Shown here piece by piece: positions 18,851 to 28,688 of a stretch of 64,000 nt of DNA. The stretch's first letter is position 1, and every line of letters starts with the position of its first letter. The notes below the pieces were generated by a model. That model ran no database searches. It was not told where the DNA came from and saw only the letters and a program-made list of their open reading frames with translations. Where the stretch lies: assembly GCF_000149955.1 (NCBI RefSeq), contig NC_030990.1, positions 3,523,482-3,587,481 of the forward strand, read 5' to 3'. Source of the stretch: Fusarium oxysporum f. sp. lycopersici 4287. Taxonomy: Eukaryota; Ascomycota; Sordariomycetes; Hypocreales; Nectriaceae. Made by a program: the position numbers and the translations under genes.

Positions 18851-21610
18851 CTACTTCTTGACACCACGGGCGCTGACCTCGCCCTTCTCACCAATGTTGA
18901 GCTTAATTCGGCACTCAGGACAGTACCACTTAGTCGTTCGGGCAGGTACCTCTTCGAGGCCGACACATTCGAGGTGAAACCATTCCTGCTTACACTGCTG
19001 GTTTGTCAGTTTTATGTCTGTTTGCTTCTTGCGTGCCGTTGAGGAAGAAAGATAGGTATTTGAGGCGGTAGAGTCGCTTACGTAGTCGGCATTTTCGCAA
19101 GCAATCATTGTGCCAAAGCTGACTCTGTTACAGAGACAATACTTCGGCTCGTCTGGGTCAATCGGGTTCCCGTCATCGTCAACATCCTCCAGCTCGACCT
19201 CGACAGACCCCTTGTCCTTCTTCGCGCGAGCCTTCTTCTTCGGTGGCGCCTTTCGTTTACCCACAGCGCTGTTACCGCCGCTTTTGGTGGTGCTAACAAT
19301 TCCAGGAGCAGGCCGCTTGGTTCGCTTCGGTGGTCGAGGCTCAGGAGCAGGTGTGTTGCGAGCGGTGCTCGCTCGTCGTGGCCGATCCGCAGCTAACGAA
19401 GGCTGCGGCTCTTGACTCGCAGCTTTACCTCGAGAGCTGGGCCGGCGTATGGCAAGACCTTCGGGGCCAGGAGTCAATCTAGGAGTAGGCGCTCGAGAAG
19501 GAACTTGTTTGTTTACTGTCTTACTTGCTGCTTCGGGAGCAAGTTGAGAGAGCGACGGTGGAGGAGGGGGAGGGGGGGATGTTGGGGGAGCAAGAGCAAT
19601 TTGTACATGTTGGAGCTGAGGTGCCGGGGATGAGTTCTGCTCAGTTTTGAGAGGCTCGTCTTCAGATATCTCCGGAATCGTCGGGATCACTTGAGGCGGC
19701 AGTAATTCTGCTTGCTGTTGTGCCTGCTGTGTTCGCTTTGCTGCCTCACCTCGGGTCTCTCTTTTACTATTCTCTCTCACTGGAGGCAGCACAGGAGTCA
19801 CAGACTTTCTGGTTTCTGTCAATGGTAGGGGAACTGGAGTCTGTTGAGGAGGGGGTTTGGAAGGTCCTGTAGCAGACGCTGTAGCAGGACTTGGTGTTGG
19901 AGACTTTACCGATCCTCTTGTGGTCCTGCCAGGGATAGGTATGGGAACGGGCGTTTGTGCGTGTTGCGCCGCAGGCAGACCGCCGGGCGCTGTAGGCGCG
20001 GATAATGCCTGCTCAGGACTTGGGCCCTTATTCAAAGTAAGCTGAGGAGGCGGTGGGACTGGCGTCTCGGTTTTGGCTCGCTTGGCCTGAGGCCGTAGGG
20101 ACTGGCTTTCCGTCTTTTCAGCACTCTCGTTGCTGTTGTTGGGTTCCTCCGGCTCCGGCTCCCTTTTTCGTTTGGTCGACCGCGATGCAGCTCGGGTTTT
20201 TGCGGGCTTTGGAGTCTCTTTGGGGGTCTCAGACGTTGGCGTCTTTGGAGTTCCTTGGTTTCCATTGTTGTTGCTGTTGTTATTGTTTCCGTTCCCGAGA
20301 AACAACTTTGCAGCTTCGTTCATTTTCCTTGCAGCTTCGTTCATCTTCCTTGCAGATTCCTCTGCTTCCTCTGCTGCCATCTTTGCAAGATCTCTATCCC
20401 TCTTTAATTTCTTGGCCTCGTTTAGTTTCATACCCCTGTTGCTGGTTGGGACCTCTTCAGCCTCGAGTACCTCGACACTCATGGCACCGGCCGGAAGTTG
20501 TTTCTCCCCAGATTCGGAGTCTACAACCGGCTTGGGGACTGGAGGTTCGAAGGATTCTCCTTCATCTTCAGCCTTTTTTCTGGCCTCATGATATGCATCA
20601 GGACCACGTCCTAGAGCTTTGAGCTCGCGAGCGATCATGGTCTCGCTGGGAGTCCATGTTGCATTCTTCTTCATACGTTTCCGCAACTTGGCCAATTCAT
20701 ATTGAGTGAGCTGTAGCCATGGGGCATCAGGACTGCCCACAACTGCATCTTCAGGCGGAGGCTGAAGCAGAGCGGCGTTGTTAGCGGCAGCCGCTTGGCT
20801 CAGAGCTGGCGTAGCATATGTGACCGGACGAGCAAGCCGATTTGGTGTCTTGGGTGGTTTAGTAGTAACGACCTTGATTCGCGCCCCAGGAGCAGGCGTT
20901 CGTCGATTTGGCGCGGGTGTATCAGAGTCTTCATCTGAGCTTACTTCGCTTTCGTCGGTGTAAGAGTCATAGTCAAGATCGTACGGCGCCTGTATTTCGC
21001 CAGGTACAATAATTCTAGGAACTTGTGGACGCCGAGGCTTCTGGCCATCACCAGCAGCTTTGTTCGGCGCCTTGCTCCTTGCTAATTGTGGCGATTTCGA
21101 TTGAACAGGACTCTTGGGTTCCTCTGTTGGATAGTTGTCTCTCATCTTTCGTAGTTTGGAGAGTAAAACTTTGGCCTTGGCGTAGTGCCGATTTATGTTC
21201 TCGGACATTCTGATAGCTTCAGCATGGGCGAAGGTGCGAGAGTTGATGGCTTGCTCCAGCTGTTCAGAGATGTCTGCCCTCAGTTGAACCGGCGCCGGGC
21301 GCTCCTCTTGGGGAAGTGTTGGTAATCGGCCCCATATTGCTGTCAAATCGTGAACCTTGTGGGAAGCAGTCGCATAGGTTTGGTCGAGTTGACCGATAAG
21401 GGTAAGGGATCGCACGATGTCGGAAGGTAGATAATCGGTGAAATCGAGAAAGTCCGTCACAGTTGTCTGGGCATCAGGATCCACGCGCGATTCCATAGAT
21501 GCGAGACTGTCGATGCGCTCAAGCGAAGGCGCTTTTAGAGGTAAAGTCCGAGTCGTTGGAGAGATGGCCTCCATGTTCGTGTCGCCATCGAGATCTGTTC
21601 CTTCACCCAT
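18851..21610 (-). CDS. ING-family PHD-finger chromatin protein
   Basis: Two exons, 21610-19082 and 18994-18851, separated by an 87-nt intron; the product is 890 aa. The start at MGEGTDLDGD is preferred over an upstream in-frame ATG. The N-terminal ING domain (about residues 45-155) includes TDFLDFTDYLPSDIVRSL and RMSENINRHYAKAKVLLSKL. A very long Pro/Ser/Lys-rich middle follows, with tandem NEAARKMNEAAK copies. The C-terminal PHD finger has PKYCLCNRVSFGTMIACEN, then after the splice CKQEWFHLECVG and WYCPEC. ING proteins are subunits of histone acetyltransferase or deacetylase complexes and read H3K4me3. Pho23-like (Rpd3L) versus Yng-like (NuA3/NuA4) cannot be decided here. The intron interrupts the finger between zinc ligands and is open in frame. 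Confidence 0.88.
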   Translation of the reverse strand: MGEGTDLDGDTNMEAISPTTRTLPLKAPSLERIDSLASMESRVDPDAQTTVTDFLDFTDYLPSDIVRSLTLIGQLDQTYATASHKVHDLTAIWGRLPTLPQEERPAPVQLRADISEQLEQAINSRTFAHAEAIRMSENINRHYAKAKVLLSKLRKMRDNYPTEEPKSPVQSKSPQLARSKAPNKAAGDGQKPRRPQVPRIIVPGEIQAPYDLDYDSYTDESEVSSDEDSDTPAPNRRTPAPGARIKVVTTKPPKTPNRLARPVTYATPALSQAAAANNAALLQPPPEDAVVGSPDAPWLQLTQYELAKLRKRMKKNATWTPSETMIARELKALGRGPDAYHEARKKAEDEGESFEPPVPKPVVDSESGEKQLPAGAMSVEVLEAEEVPTSNRGMKLNEAKKLKRDRDLAKMAAEEAEESARKMNEAARKMNEAAKLFLGNGNNNNSNNNGNQGTPKTPTSETPKETPKPAKTRAASRSTKRKREPEPEEPNNSNESAEKTESQSLRPQAKRAKTETPVPPPPQLTLNKGPSPEQALSAPTAPGGLPAAQHAQTPVPIPIPGRTTRGSVKSPTPSPATASATGPSKPPPQQTPVPLPLTETRKSVTPVLPPVRENSKRETRGEAAKRTQQAQQQAELLPPQVIPTIPEISEDEPLKTEQNSSPAPQLQHVQIALAPPTSPPPPPPPSLSQLAPEAASKTVNKQVPSRAPTPRLTPGPEGLAIRRPSSRGKAASQEPQPSLAADRPRRASTARNTPAPEPRPPKRTKRPAPGIVSTTKSGGNSAVGKRKAPPKKKARAKKDKGSVEVELEDVDDDGNPIDPDEPKYCLCNRVSFGTMIACENADYVSDSTASNTYLSSSTARKKQTDIKLTNQQCKQEWFHLECVGLEEVPARTTKWYCPECRIKLNIGEKGEVSARGVKK
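18995..19081 (-). other. 87-nt stopless intron inside the PHD finger
   Basis: GTAAGC donor and CAGCAG acceptor. The length is 29 codons without a stop, so retention would insert 29 residues between zinc ligands of the PHD finger rather than truncate the protein. The spliced form restores a normal finger, which is why it is called an intron. Confidence 0.75.
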
Positions 21611-22579
21611 TATCGCAGTCTGAGTTTGACGCGCCCAAAGGAGAAAAATACAAGAGCGATCGTGTGTAAAGCGCAAATCAGGACGTTATGGTGATGGATA
21701 ATCTGGTGAAGCCATTTGTCGATGTGGGTTATTGCGCGTCTGGAGCTAACGCGATGGGAGCTCGTCGGCGACGTCAATAGTGGCCTTAGTGCGCTTGCCC
21801 CAAAAAGACCTAGCCCCACATGAACACCCCGCGAAGCTGACTCATCACCCTTTGGGTGCAGGTGTTGTAAGTTCGAGTTCCAGAACCCAGCTGCCTACTT
21901 ACGCCAGGCTGCACTGCAACTTAAACTTCCAGCTGTTGAAATGGTTCTGCGCTTTTGCGATTTGGAATTTGCGCATATGCGATCAGAAAATATTCCGTGT
22001 GATTCCAATGTCTAGCCGAAGCCCAAGGCGTCCCCGTGATCTAGTGGAACGCCTTGCCGAAGGAGTCATGATAGATAGATCATGGAACCCTCTGACGCAG
22101 CATCTCCGAGTATGCCTTGGCCTTGGAAACATGGAGTCACCTTGAAACTCGGCAACACTTGTACCGATTACCGAGAATGATTTTCAAAGATGCCTTGTAT
22201 TCATGGGAGATCATTGCTTGAGCGTTGATAGTTTTCAAGCTGAGTGGACTTCAATACTGGAATTACAAATCTCAGAGGTGACTGAAAGGCCCCGAGGCCA
22301 TTGAGCAGGGGCGTTGCTGGTCATGTTCACGAGAAATCCGAAGGCATTTCTTTGGCAGTCTTGCACTTGATGGCACTTTATGTTCCCTTGTAACTGTATA
22401 TTCCAATCTAAATATCTTCTGTTACAATCTTGTCCTTGTGAAAGACTTTCCCCCTCTAAGATAGAACTGAATCCATGATGATCTATCCAGACGCCAAAGC
22501 AAACCCAAAGCACAATTCCCAATCTGGTAATACCAAACGTCCCAGTCACAATTCAATTCAATCACATCATAACACCCAG
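21611..22579. other. intergenic between ING-like and bactofilin-like genes
   Basis: About 970 bp holding the promoter of the ING-like gene and the 3' region of the bactofilin-like gene. No open frame with coding character and no RNA gene seen. Confidence 0.5.
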
Positions 22580-23180
22580 TTACCAGTCCCAGTCGGGCTC
22601 AGTCTCCCTCATCATGACAGCTCCGGCTACTTGCTCAGACTCTTCCACATAGTAGCTTGAGTCGCTTCCGATCAATGTCAAAGTTCCGTAGACAATAAGG
22701 CGTCGGCATTTCCTGTCTCTTGTTAGTTGAGCCAGGGTCATAGCTACAAGTATACCTACAATAGTCCTGTGATGCTCACGTTTCCGTAAATCTCCAAGTC
22801 CGTAGCCTCGAGTGTTCCCACGACTCGGAGCTTTCCACAGCCCTTGATCTTGTCGTTGGCAACAGTGTATCCGTTCACCAAGATGTTTCCATAGGCCTTG
22901 ACCTTGCCACTGTTTGTTTGTCAGTCTCAGATCACACTCGGGAGAAGGATCATACTCACTCGCATCTGATGCTTCCATTCAGACCAAGGCTTCCATAGGC
23001 GTCAACCTTCTCTCGAACGATCACATCGCCATTCAAGCTGATGCTGCTTCCAGACTTGACGGATCCAACAACCTCAATGGGTCCGTTGAGATCGATCTCA
23101 TGGTCGCTCTTGATGCTTCGAGATCTCTTGAAAGCCGGGGGGCTAGCGTAAGAGGAGGTGGTGTTGTAGTAGCTAGCCAT
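22580..23180 (-). CDS. bactofilin-like (polymer-forming) protein
   Basis: Three exons: 23180-22960, 22909-22760 and 22712-22580. The introns are 50 nt and 47 nt, both phase 2, the second with donor GTAGGT and branch CTAAC. The product is 167 aa. After a Ser/Tyr-rich, basic N-terminus (about 1-28) the protein is a run of short beta-helix rungs with regular Gly-Asn/Asp turns. Examples are EIDLNGPIEVVGSVKSGSSI, SLNGDVIVREKVDAYGSLGL, KVKAYGNILVNGYTV, KLRVVGTLEATDLEIYGNVS and LIVYGTLTLIG. This pattern matches the bactofilin/DUF583 right-handed beta-helix, which in bacteria polymerises without nucleotide into cytoskeletal filaments. The C-terminus is acidic (RETEPDWDW). The introns show it is a resident eukaryotic gene. 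Filament formation is inference; there are no secretion or membrane signals. Confidence 0.78.
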
Positions 23181-24840
23181 ATTCAAGACTTTCAGATCTG
23201 TTTCTTTGTTTCAGGCGTTCTCGCAGAAGATTGTAATTGTTGTTATAGTGATAGTGATTGCAAGCTATTATGCAAAGATGTGAGTGAAGATGGAGTTGTG
23301 AAATACTGTCCTTAGGAACAAGGACGTTCTTCTTATACTTCATGTTTTCAACCCGTTTGCGCAAAGAGGTTGAAACTACACATAGGCACACTGGAGCCTC
23401 AAGAGACTCACGCCCATACAAACAACCCCTTGCTATGTTAGCCCCAGCCATAAGGCATATCTTGCAGGACGATATGGGACCCTTATTACTCAAGCCAGGC
23501 ACGGGACCCGTAGATGGATACCGAGATGCTGGGCACTGCAGCAAAAAGGCGTGACGCCTTATGCAGGTTGGAGCAATAGAGTAGAGGATTATCGGGCTAG
23601 CCAATGGAGATATGCAGGTCTAGAGAAGGATGGGAGGGCTAGCAGTAGTTTGTGATTCATCTTGAACCTACCTACCTACACCGGGTGACCAAGTATCAGA
23701 CTCTTGATTGGCATTTCAACTTTATTGTGATTGATTCATTCCAAGATAACCCTACTCTTATGTTATCGCTCTTTAAATCGACATAATTGCCATATTGCCC
23801 AAGCTCATGAGTTTGGAAGAGACACTCAAGGCACTCTTTGTGGAGTCCCCAGCCTAGAAATGTCTAACAACAGGGGTGTATTAAGTCGTCCTATATCCAG
23901 GACCGAGACCAGGACCAACGCCTCATTCTGTCCCACGAACACCACCATTTCACAATCTCGACAATGAACCATGACTGACTAACTAACTTCATTTCTTGCA
24001 TTCACATGCCCAATGCGTCATAAAAGACCCAGAATTTGGGGAGCCAGCTCAGCAGGGCCTGTAAGCTTAGGACTCATTTTACTGGTGTTTGCCTTGGGAG
24101 ACATATCCCCTTGAGTATACCGAATTGTCGATCAGTCCGCATCCAATTCTGCTGCCTTGATTCTCGGGCGTAGTCTAGTGTACCGTACCGTATCGCGCTG
24201 CAGGCATTTTAGCATTGAAACCCTTGTTCTCGTTAAGAATCGCCCGAGGCTGTACAGTCTCTTAGTTCCGTTAGTCTACATCGACTTGTCCCCAGTTGGA
24301 TCTGCGCCTCAGCCCTATGACTGACCTTTTCTTGTTGTTAATTCGCTGATGCTGGAGTATCCCCGTTTAGAGGCGCACACCACCCTGTTTCCTTCTAGAA
24401 GACGCCAAGCCATTGCCCAGGATGCCCCATCGTTGCCTAATAAGCAGTCAAGGCACCTATACGATATCTCGACATTCCCAGCTGCGATGAATTTGGTGTT
24501 TCATATCTGCCTAAATATCCCTTCATATGATCTGGCAAGACTATTTTAGAGACGAACTCCTAAAAATGGTATTCATACGATAGCAGAGTAACAAAAAAAA
24601 CCTAGTAAAATTACATAGAAAAAGCACTATAAATATCAAAAATTATGGTCACTTGACAACGAATTCAACATCGTCAAGTAACCACGCCCTGAATCCTTCT
24701 GACTCCGATCGATAAATGAAACCGGGGTGTTAATCCCTCCATCTCAAATCAAGGATATTCTCGACACCCTTTCCTTGCTCCCCACCAAGTTCGTCTTTGT
24801 AAGGCTGATATAGCCTTCTAGAATATGACGTCTCAGTTAT
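23181..24840. other. intergenic upstream of the bactofilin-like gene
   Basis: About 1.66 kb of mixed composition. It carries the bactofilin-like promoter (leader rich in CA/CT on the minus strand) and the 3' region of the membrane-protein gene. Nothing coding recognised. Confidence 0.5.
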
Positions 24841-25971
24841 TTAATCTCCGCCCACGAAGCCCAGGCCAATACCGCTGCAGATGGCAGCAAATGCCCAGAC
24901 GCCCGCATACACGGCAGCTCCAGAGGCATCGACACGATACAAGGTCTTGGACGAGGCGAGGAACGTGTTTACTGCAGTGACAAGGGCGACGACAATTGTT
25001 CGACGAATAACAACCTTGGTCTTGACAGTGTAACCCCACACATTCCACCAAACGGTCTCCCCGAGAGATGCAGCCACGGGATCAAACTCGTTAAGCTTGT
25101 CGTCCTCCTTGGCACGTGCTGTCGTGGCGAAAGGCGCAAAGATAAAAGTGCTGGCGGCGATGCCGAACAGGGTCGTCACGGGGAGAATGGCAGCGTATGA
25201 AGCATTGTAGGCGGGCTCCAATGTCGGCACTCCTGAGTAGTTGACAACCAGAATACGAGGCAGAATGAATCGTAGCGACAGGACGAGGACAACGGTGTAG
25301 ATGCCTGTTGACAGAGCGGCCGTGTACGTCTGGAGGGGAAGATCGAGAAGCTCGCGGTTGGGCAGACCTGCAGCAGCGGCAGCCGAAGGTGTATGGATAG
25401 TAGAGAGCGGGCGAAGCAGGAAGAAAGGCACAGCGATCGAGAGAACGTCAATAGCAAGAGCCGAAGCCGAAATAGTCCAGTTGAGCTCATAGAAGGTTGA
25501 GAGGAGGTAGTACTGCTCATCAGTCAGTTTTTTGCTGGCCCATATTTTGCGACGGGTGGAGTCAACTGACGTGAGGGCCGTGGGCGAGAAGATTCAGCAT
25601 CGCAACATCCAGGCTGTCCAGCTTGCCATACCATCCCAATGTCAACTCAATCCTAGCATCACCATCAGTATTTCTTCCGCTTCCCAAGCTTATCTGACTC
25701 ACACTCTCCATCCGGCAAGAAGCGAAACCTCTGCCCAAGTATCCTGGCTTCGGCTCAGAGCAGCAAGCTCGCCGTTGGTAAGCTCGCCCAGCAAGCTATA
25801 TCCAAGCGAAGCCATCGCAAAGCTTGTCGTAACAGCGAGAGGGAACTGCGCCTGGCGGGGGACCACGTCGCGAAAGGTGCGCGGAGGTTGTTGGACCTCC
25901 CTTGGCGACGATGGAATTGTCGTCAAGGCTGTGTCATCATCGCCAGCCGCGGCGCTTCGTCGCGAAGTCAT
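24841..25971 (-). CDS. multipass membrane protein, fungal family of unknown function
   Basis: Three exons: 25971-25703, 25652-25571 and 25512-24841. The introns are 50 and 58 nt; the second has a CTGAC branch. The product is 340 aa. The middle exon of 82 nt was found by splice phase and encodes ELTLGWYGKLDSLDVAML. The N-terminus (about 1-45) is polar. Hydrophobic spans follow around FAMASLGYSLLGELTNGELA, YYLLSTFYELNW, ISASALAIDVLSIAVPFFLL, IYTVVLVLSLRFILP, YAAILPVTTLFGIAASTFIF, RRTIVVALVTAVNTFLA and AAVYAGVWAFAAICSGIGLG, so about six to eight helices. The function is unknown. It is on the same strand as its neighbours but 1.1 kb from the upstream gene, so independently transcribed. Confidence 0.8.
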
Positions 25972-27067
25972 GGTTTAGGAGTTGAGACACGCCACTTGTC
26001 TAGGACAAATATATACTAGGTATGAGAGCGTCGCGATGGAGAGACAGCAGGGCGCTGATAGTTGGTGATGTTTATGTATCCGAGGTAGGTAGGTAGGTAT
26101 TTCTTGTGCGTCAGGGAATATAGTGACAGCTGGAGCGATAGAGTGGGGGTGATCCAATAGATGTGACGTTGACGTCGTTCCCGTCGTCGTCAAGGGTAAC
26201 TGACTTCATTTTCTCCACACTCAAAACTAAGATGACATTGGGTTAGTCGCCTAGGGGAGGCAAGAAAACTTTGGACCTTTATCCCAAGTGAGAAAAAAGA
26301 CTAGGTAAATTTAGTATATCTTCGCAGGCCATTAGACCAGTTAATTTTGGCACCCTGGCTTAACGTCAGAAGTTTTCTTGCTCCCTGGGGGTCGCTTCAC
26401 CAGCCGACTAAGATGAATTTTCTTCCTCCTCAAGATGATGAGCGTCTTCTTCTTCTTCTTCTTCTTCAACTTAAGATCTATCATTCGCGCTTCAATCAAG
26501 TGTGGCCAAGAGAAGGAAGCTCATCGCTTTCTCCCATCTTGCTATCTCCATCAACAGTCCTGTCACAGAAGAGGCTGCATCTTCTTCTGCTCCGTTGTGA
26601 CTTTGAACTGCGTGATGTCTCATCACCCTCTCATTCTTGTCAATTGATGCTTCTTCATTCCTATTCATATCTCATGGTGATTCAATGTTAGAACACGGCA
26701 ATGTGATTCTCGACATTTGATTTCCATTTGATAGATAGGTATTTATTTGGGTGCCAACTCGACGCCTGTCCGGATCCTCACTTTAACCTCGTGGCGATGC
26801 AATCTCATCTAGCTCCTCAATCCCCAGATAACCTGGGCGAAGCAAAGAAGGGCCTTTCCAACTCATCGGTGCTAAAGATCCGTGGCGGAGCTTGGTCCAC
26901 CTCAACCAACACGCTGTATAGGTATGTGTACATATAAATAAGAAGGAATAACGTGTATGTCCATCGACGTCATCCGATATATAATCCAACTCCAGAGCCA
27001 ACATGCCCGACCCAAGAGATATACTCCGTCCCAATCGTTAACCCATTAGTGATGCATACAAAATCTT
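25972..27067. other. intergenic with simple repeats
   Basis: Contains a (GGTA)4 tract near 26083-26100 and a CTT-repeat near 26444-26468. Open frames here derive from the simple repeat. It serves as promoter for the membrane-protein gene and 3' region of the C2H2 gene. Confidence 0.5.
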
Positions 27068-28688
27068 TCATTCCTCCATGCGACCAAAAACACCATCGTC
27101 ATCATCTTCACTACGACCGCGCGAACGCATCTCGAAGTCGTCGTCATCCATGACCGAATCACCGCTACCGTCCATTCTGACGTCGTCGCTAGGGCGTCTC
27201 ATCTCACCACGAGTGAAGCTCTCAGGCTGTCGACTTGGAAAGCTGTTGATGAAGCTTGCAGACAGAGACGCTGCCTGATCCAGGTATTGAGCTGGCAGCG
27301 GAGGAACGGGAGGGGCATCAGCAGGAACCATGGCAGGTCGGGATCCGTTGTTGCTACCAAAACTGCAGCTCAGAAGCTCAACTGCAGCAGCCAGGTCCCG
27401 ATCGTCCTCGCCTGTAGCGTTACGGCCGGAAGATCCTGGGCGGTGGTCATGGCTTGGCTGGCGGTAGTGACCAAATCCTGAACCGTACGGCACACTTCCT
27501 GCTCCGAAGGAAGCAGCCGAAGCAGACTGGAAGCTTGTCGCGTATCCGCCATTGCTGCTGAAGCGCTTGTTTCGGTACGAAGTGCCGTCAACATTGACAC
27601 CTTCGGCAAACGGAGGTGGGGTAGTGTCGGCAGAGCTTTGTCGCTCAGCGGGATCGGAGTACCCGGACGCAGCAGGCGAGGATGAACCAGCTTCACTCTG
27701 GAAGTCCTTGGTAGACTCAGGAGGAGTGTCAGCGCTGTTTTCAACGCCGTTCATGGTAACCAGAACAGAAGCAGCCTCAAGCAGTTGAACCTGCTGGTGC
27801 TTGGAAATGAGCAGCTTTGAGGTCAAAGCCCACTCAGGTGTATGTTCCCACCTAGACACAGTCAGTGACACCGATCATGGATACGAAACGTTACACGCCA
27901 AAAACAGCTCTCATCTCAAGATAAGAGCTGCTGTGCTAGGGCAAGTCATTGGGAGGAGGGGGACCAACAAGTGCTTAGTCAAGCAACTGCTATGCTTGTA
28001 GCCTTTACCGCACTTGTCACAGCGAACCTCAACCCTGTTGCTCTTCTTGCTCTCCTTGAGAGTCTGGCCATCACTGGCACGGCGTTGACGAGCCTTCTGG
28101 AACTTGGTAGTTCCCTCATCAGCCGAGCCCTCATTCACATCGTCCTCAATGGCGCTACCATTGAGTTCTTGCTTCGTTTCGGGTATCGACTTGTGGTTCG
28201 GGAGACTAGCGGGGGGGGAGGGAAGGCTGCCGACGAGGGCAGCACGGGCAGCAGCGCTCTTGGACATCCGGCGTCCACCGTTGCCGATGGGCAAGGCGGA
28301 AGAACGCTCACTTTCCCGAAGAGCGGCGGCGATCGCGGTCACATTGGTATTCGGGTTGGTGACCGACTTGCGTCGAGTCACTCGGTGGTTGGCGTTGAGA
28401 GCACCTGTTAGCAGCGAGTGCGAGCTCGTCCGAGCGTGGGACTGACGGCCGGGCAGGGCCGACGATGTGGACGACATCGGAGAACGATTCTGAGTCAATG
28501 GCCTCGAGGACTGCTGCATTTCCTGAAACGGATGAAGGAGATCAGCAAATCTGGGCCTTGGAAGGTTGTTCTGCCATCTGGCAGGTCATGCACAGAGAGA
28601 TCATGACAGGGCAAGATCGGGGTATGAGGTAGGGCTCGGGTCGGTTTCCCTCCGAGGATTGAGGGCAGCGTACTTTGGATGAGGCCAT
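27068..28688 (-). CDS. C2H2 zinc-finger protein (single finger with conserved C-terminal motif)
   Basis: Three exons: 28688-28674 (15 nt, MASSK), 28522-27969 and 27851-27068. The introns are 151 and 117 nt; the product is 450 aa. The N-terminal 165 residues are Ser/Ala/Asn-rich and probably disordered. One finger, C-x2-C-x12-H-x3-H (CDKCGKGYKHSSCLTKH, then LWEH), spans residues about 173-193 and is split by the second intron (donor GTTGGT, phase 2). It is directly followed by the highly conserved block TPEWALTSKLLISKHQQVQL and LLEAASVLVTM. The rest is low complexity with an acidic C-terminus. A nuclear DNA-binding role is likely from the finger; targets are unknown. The gene faces a 7.4-kb gene-free region upstream. 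Confidence 0.83.
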
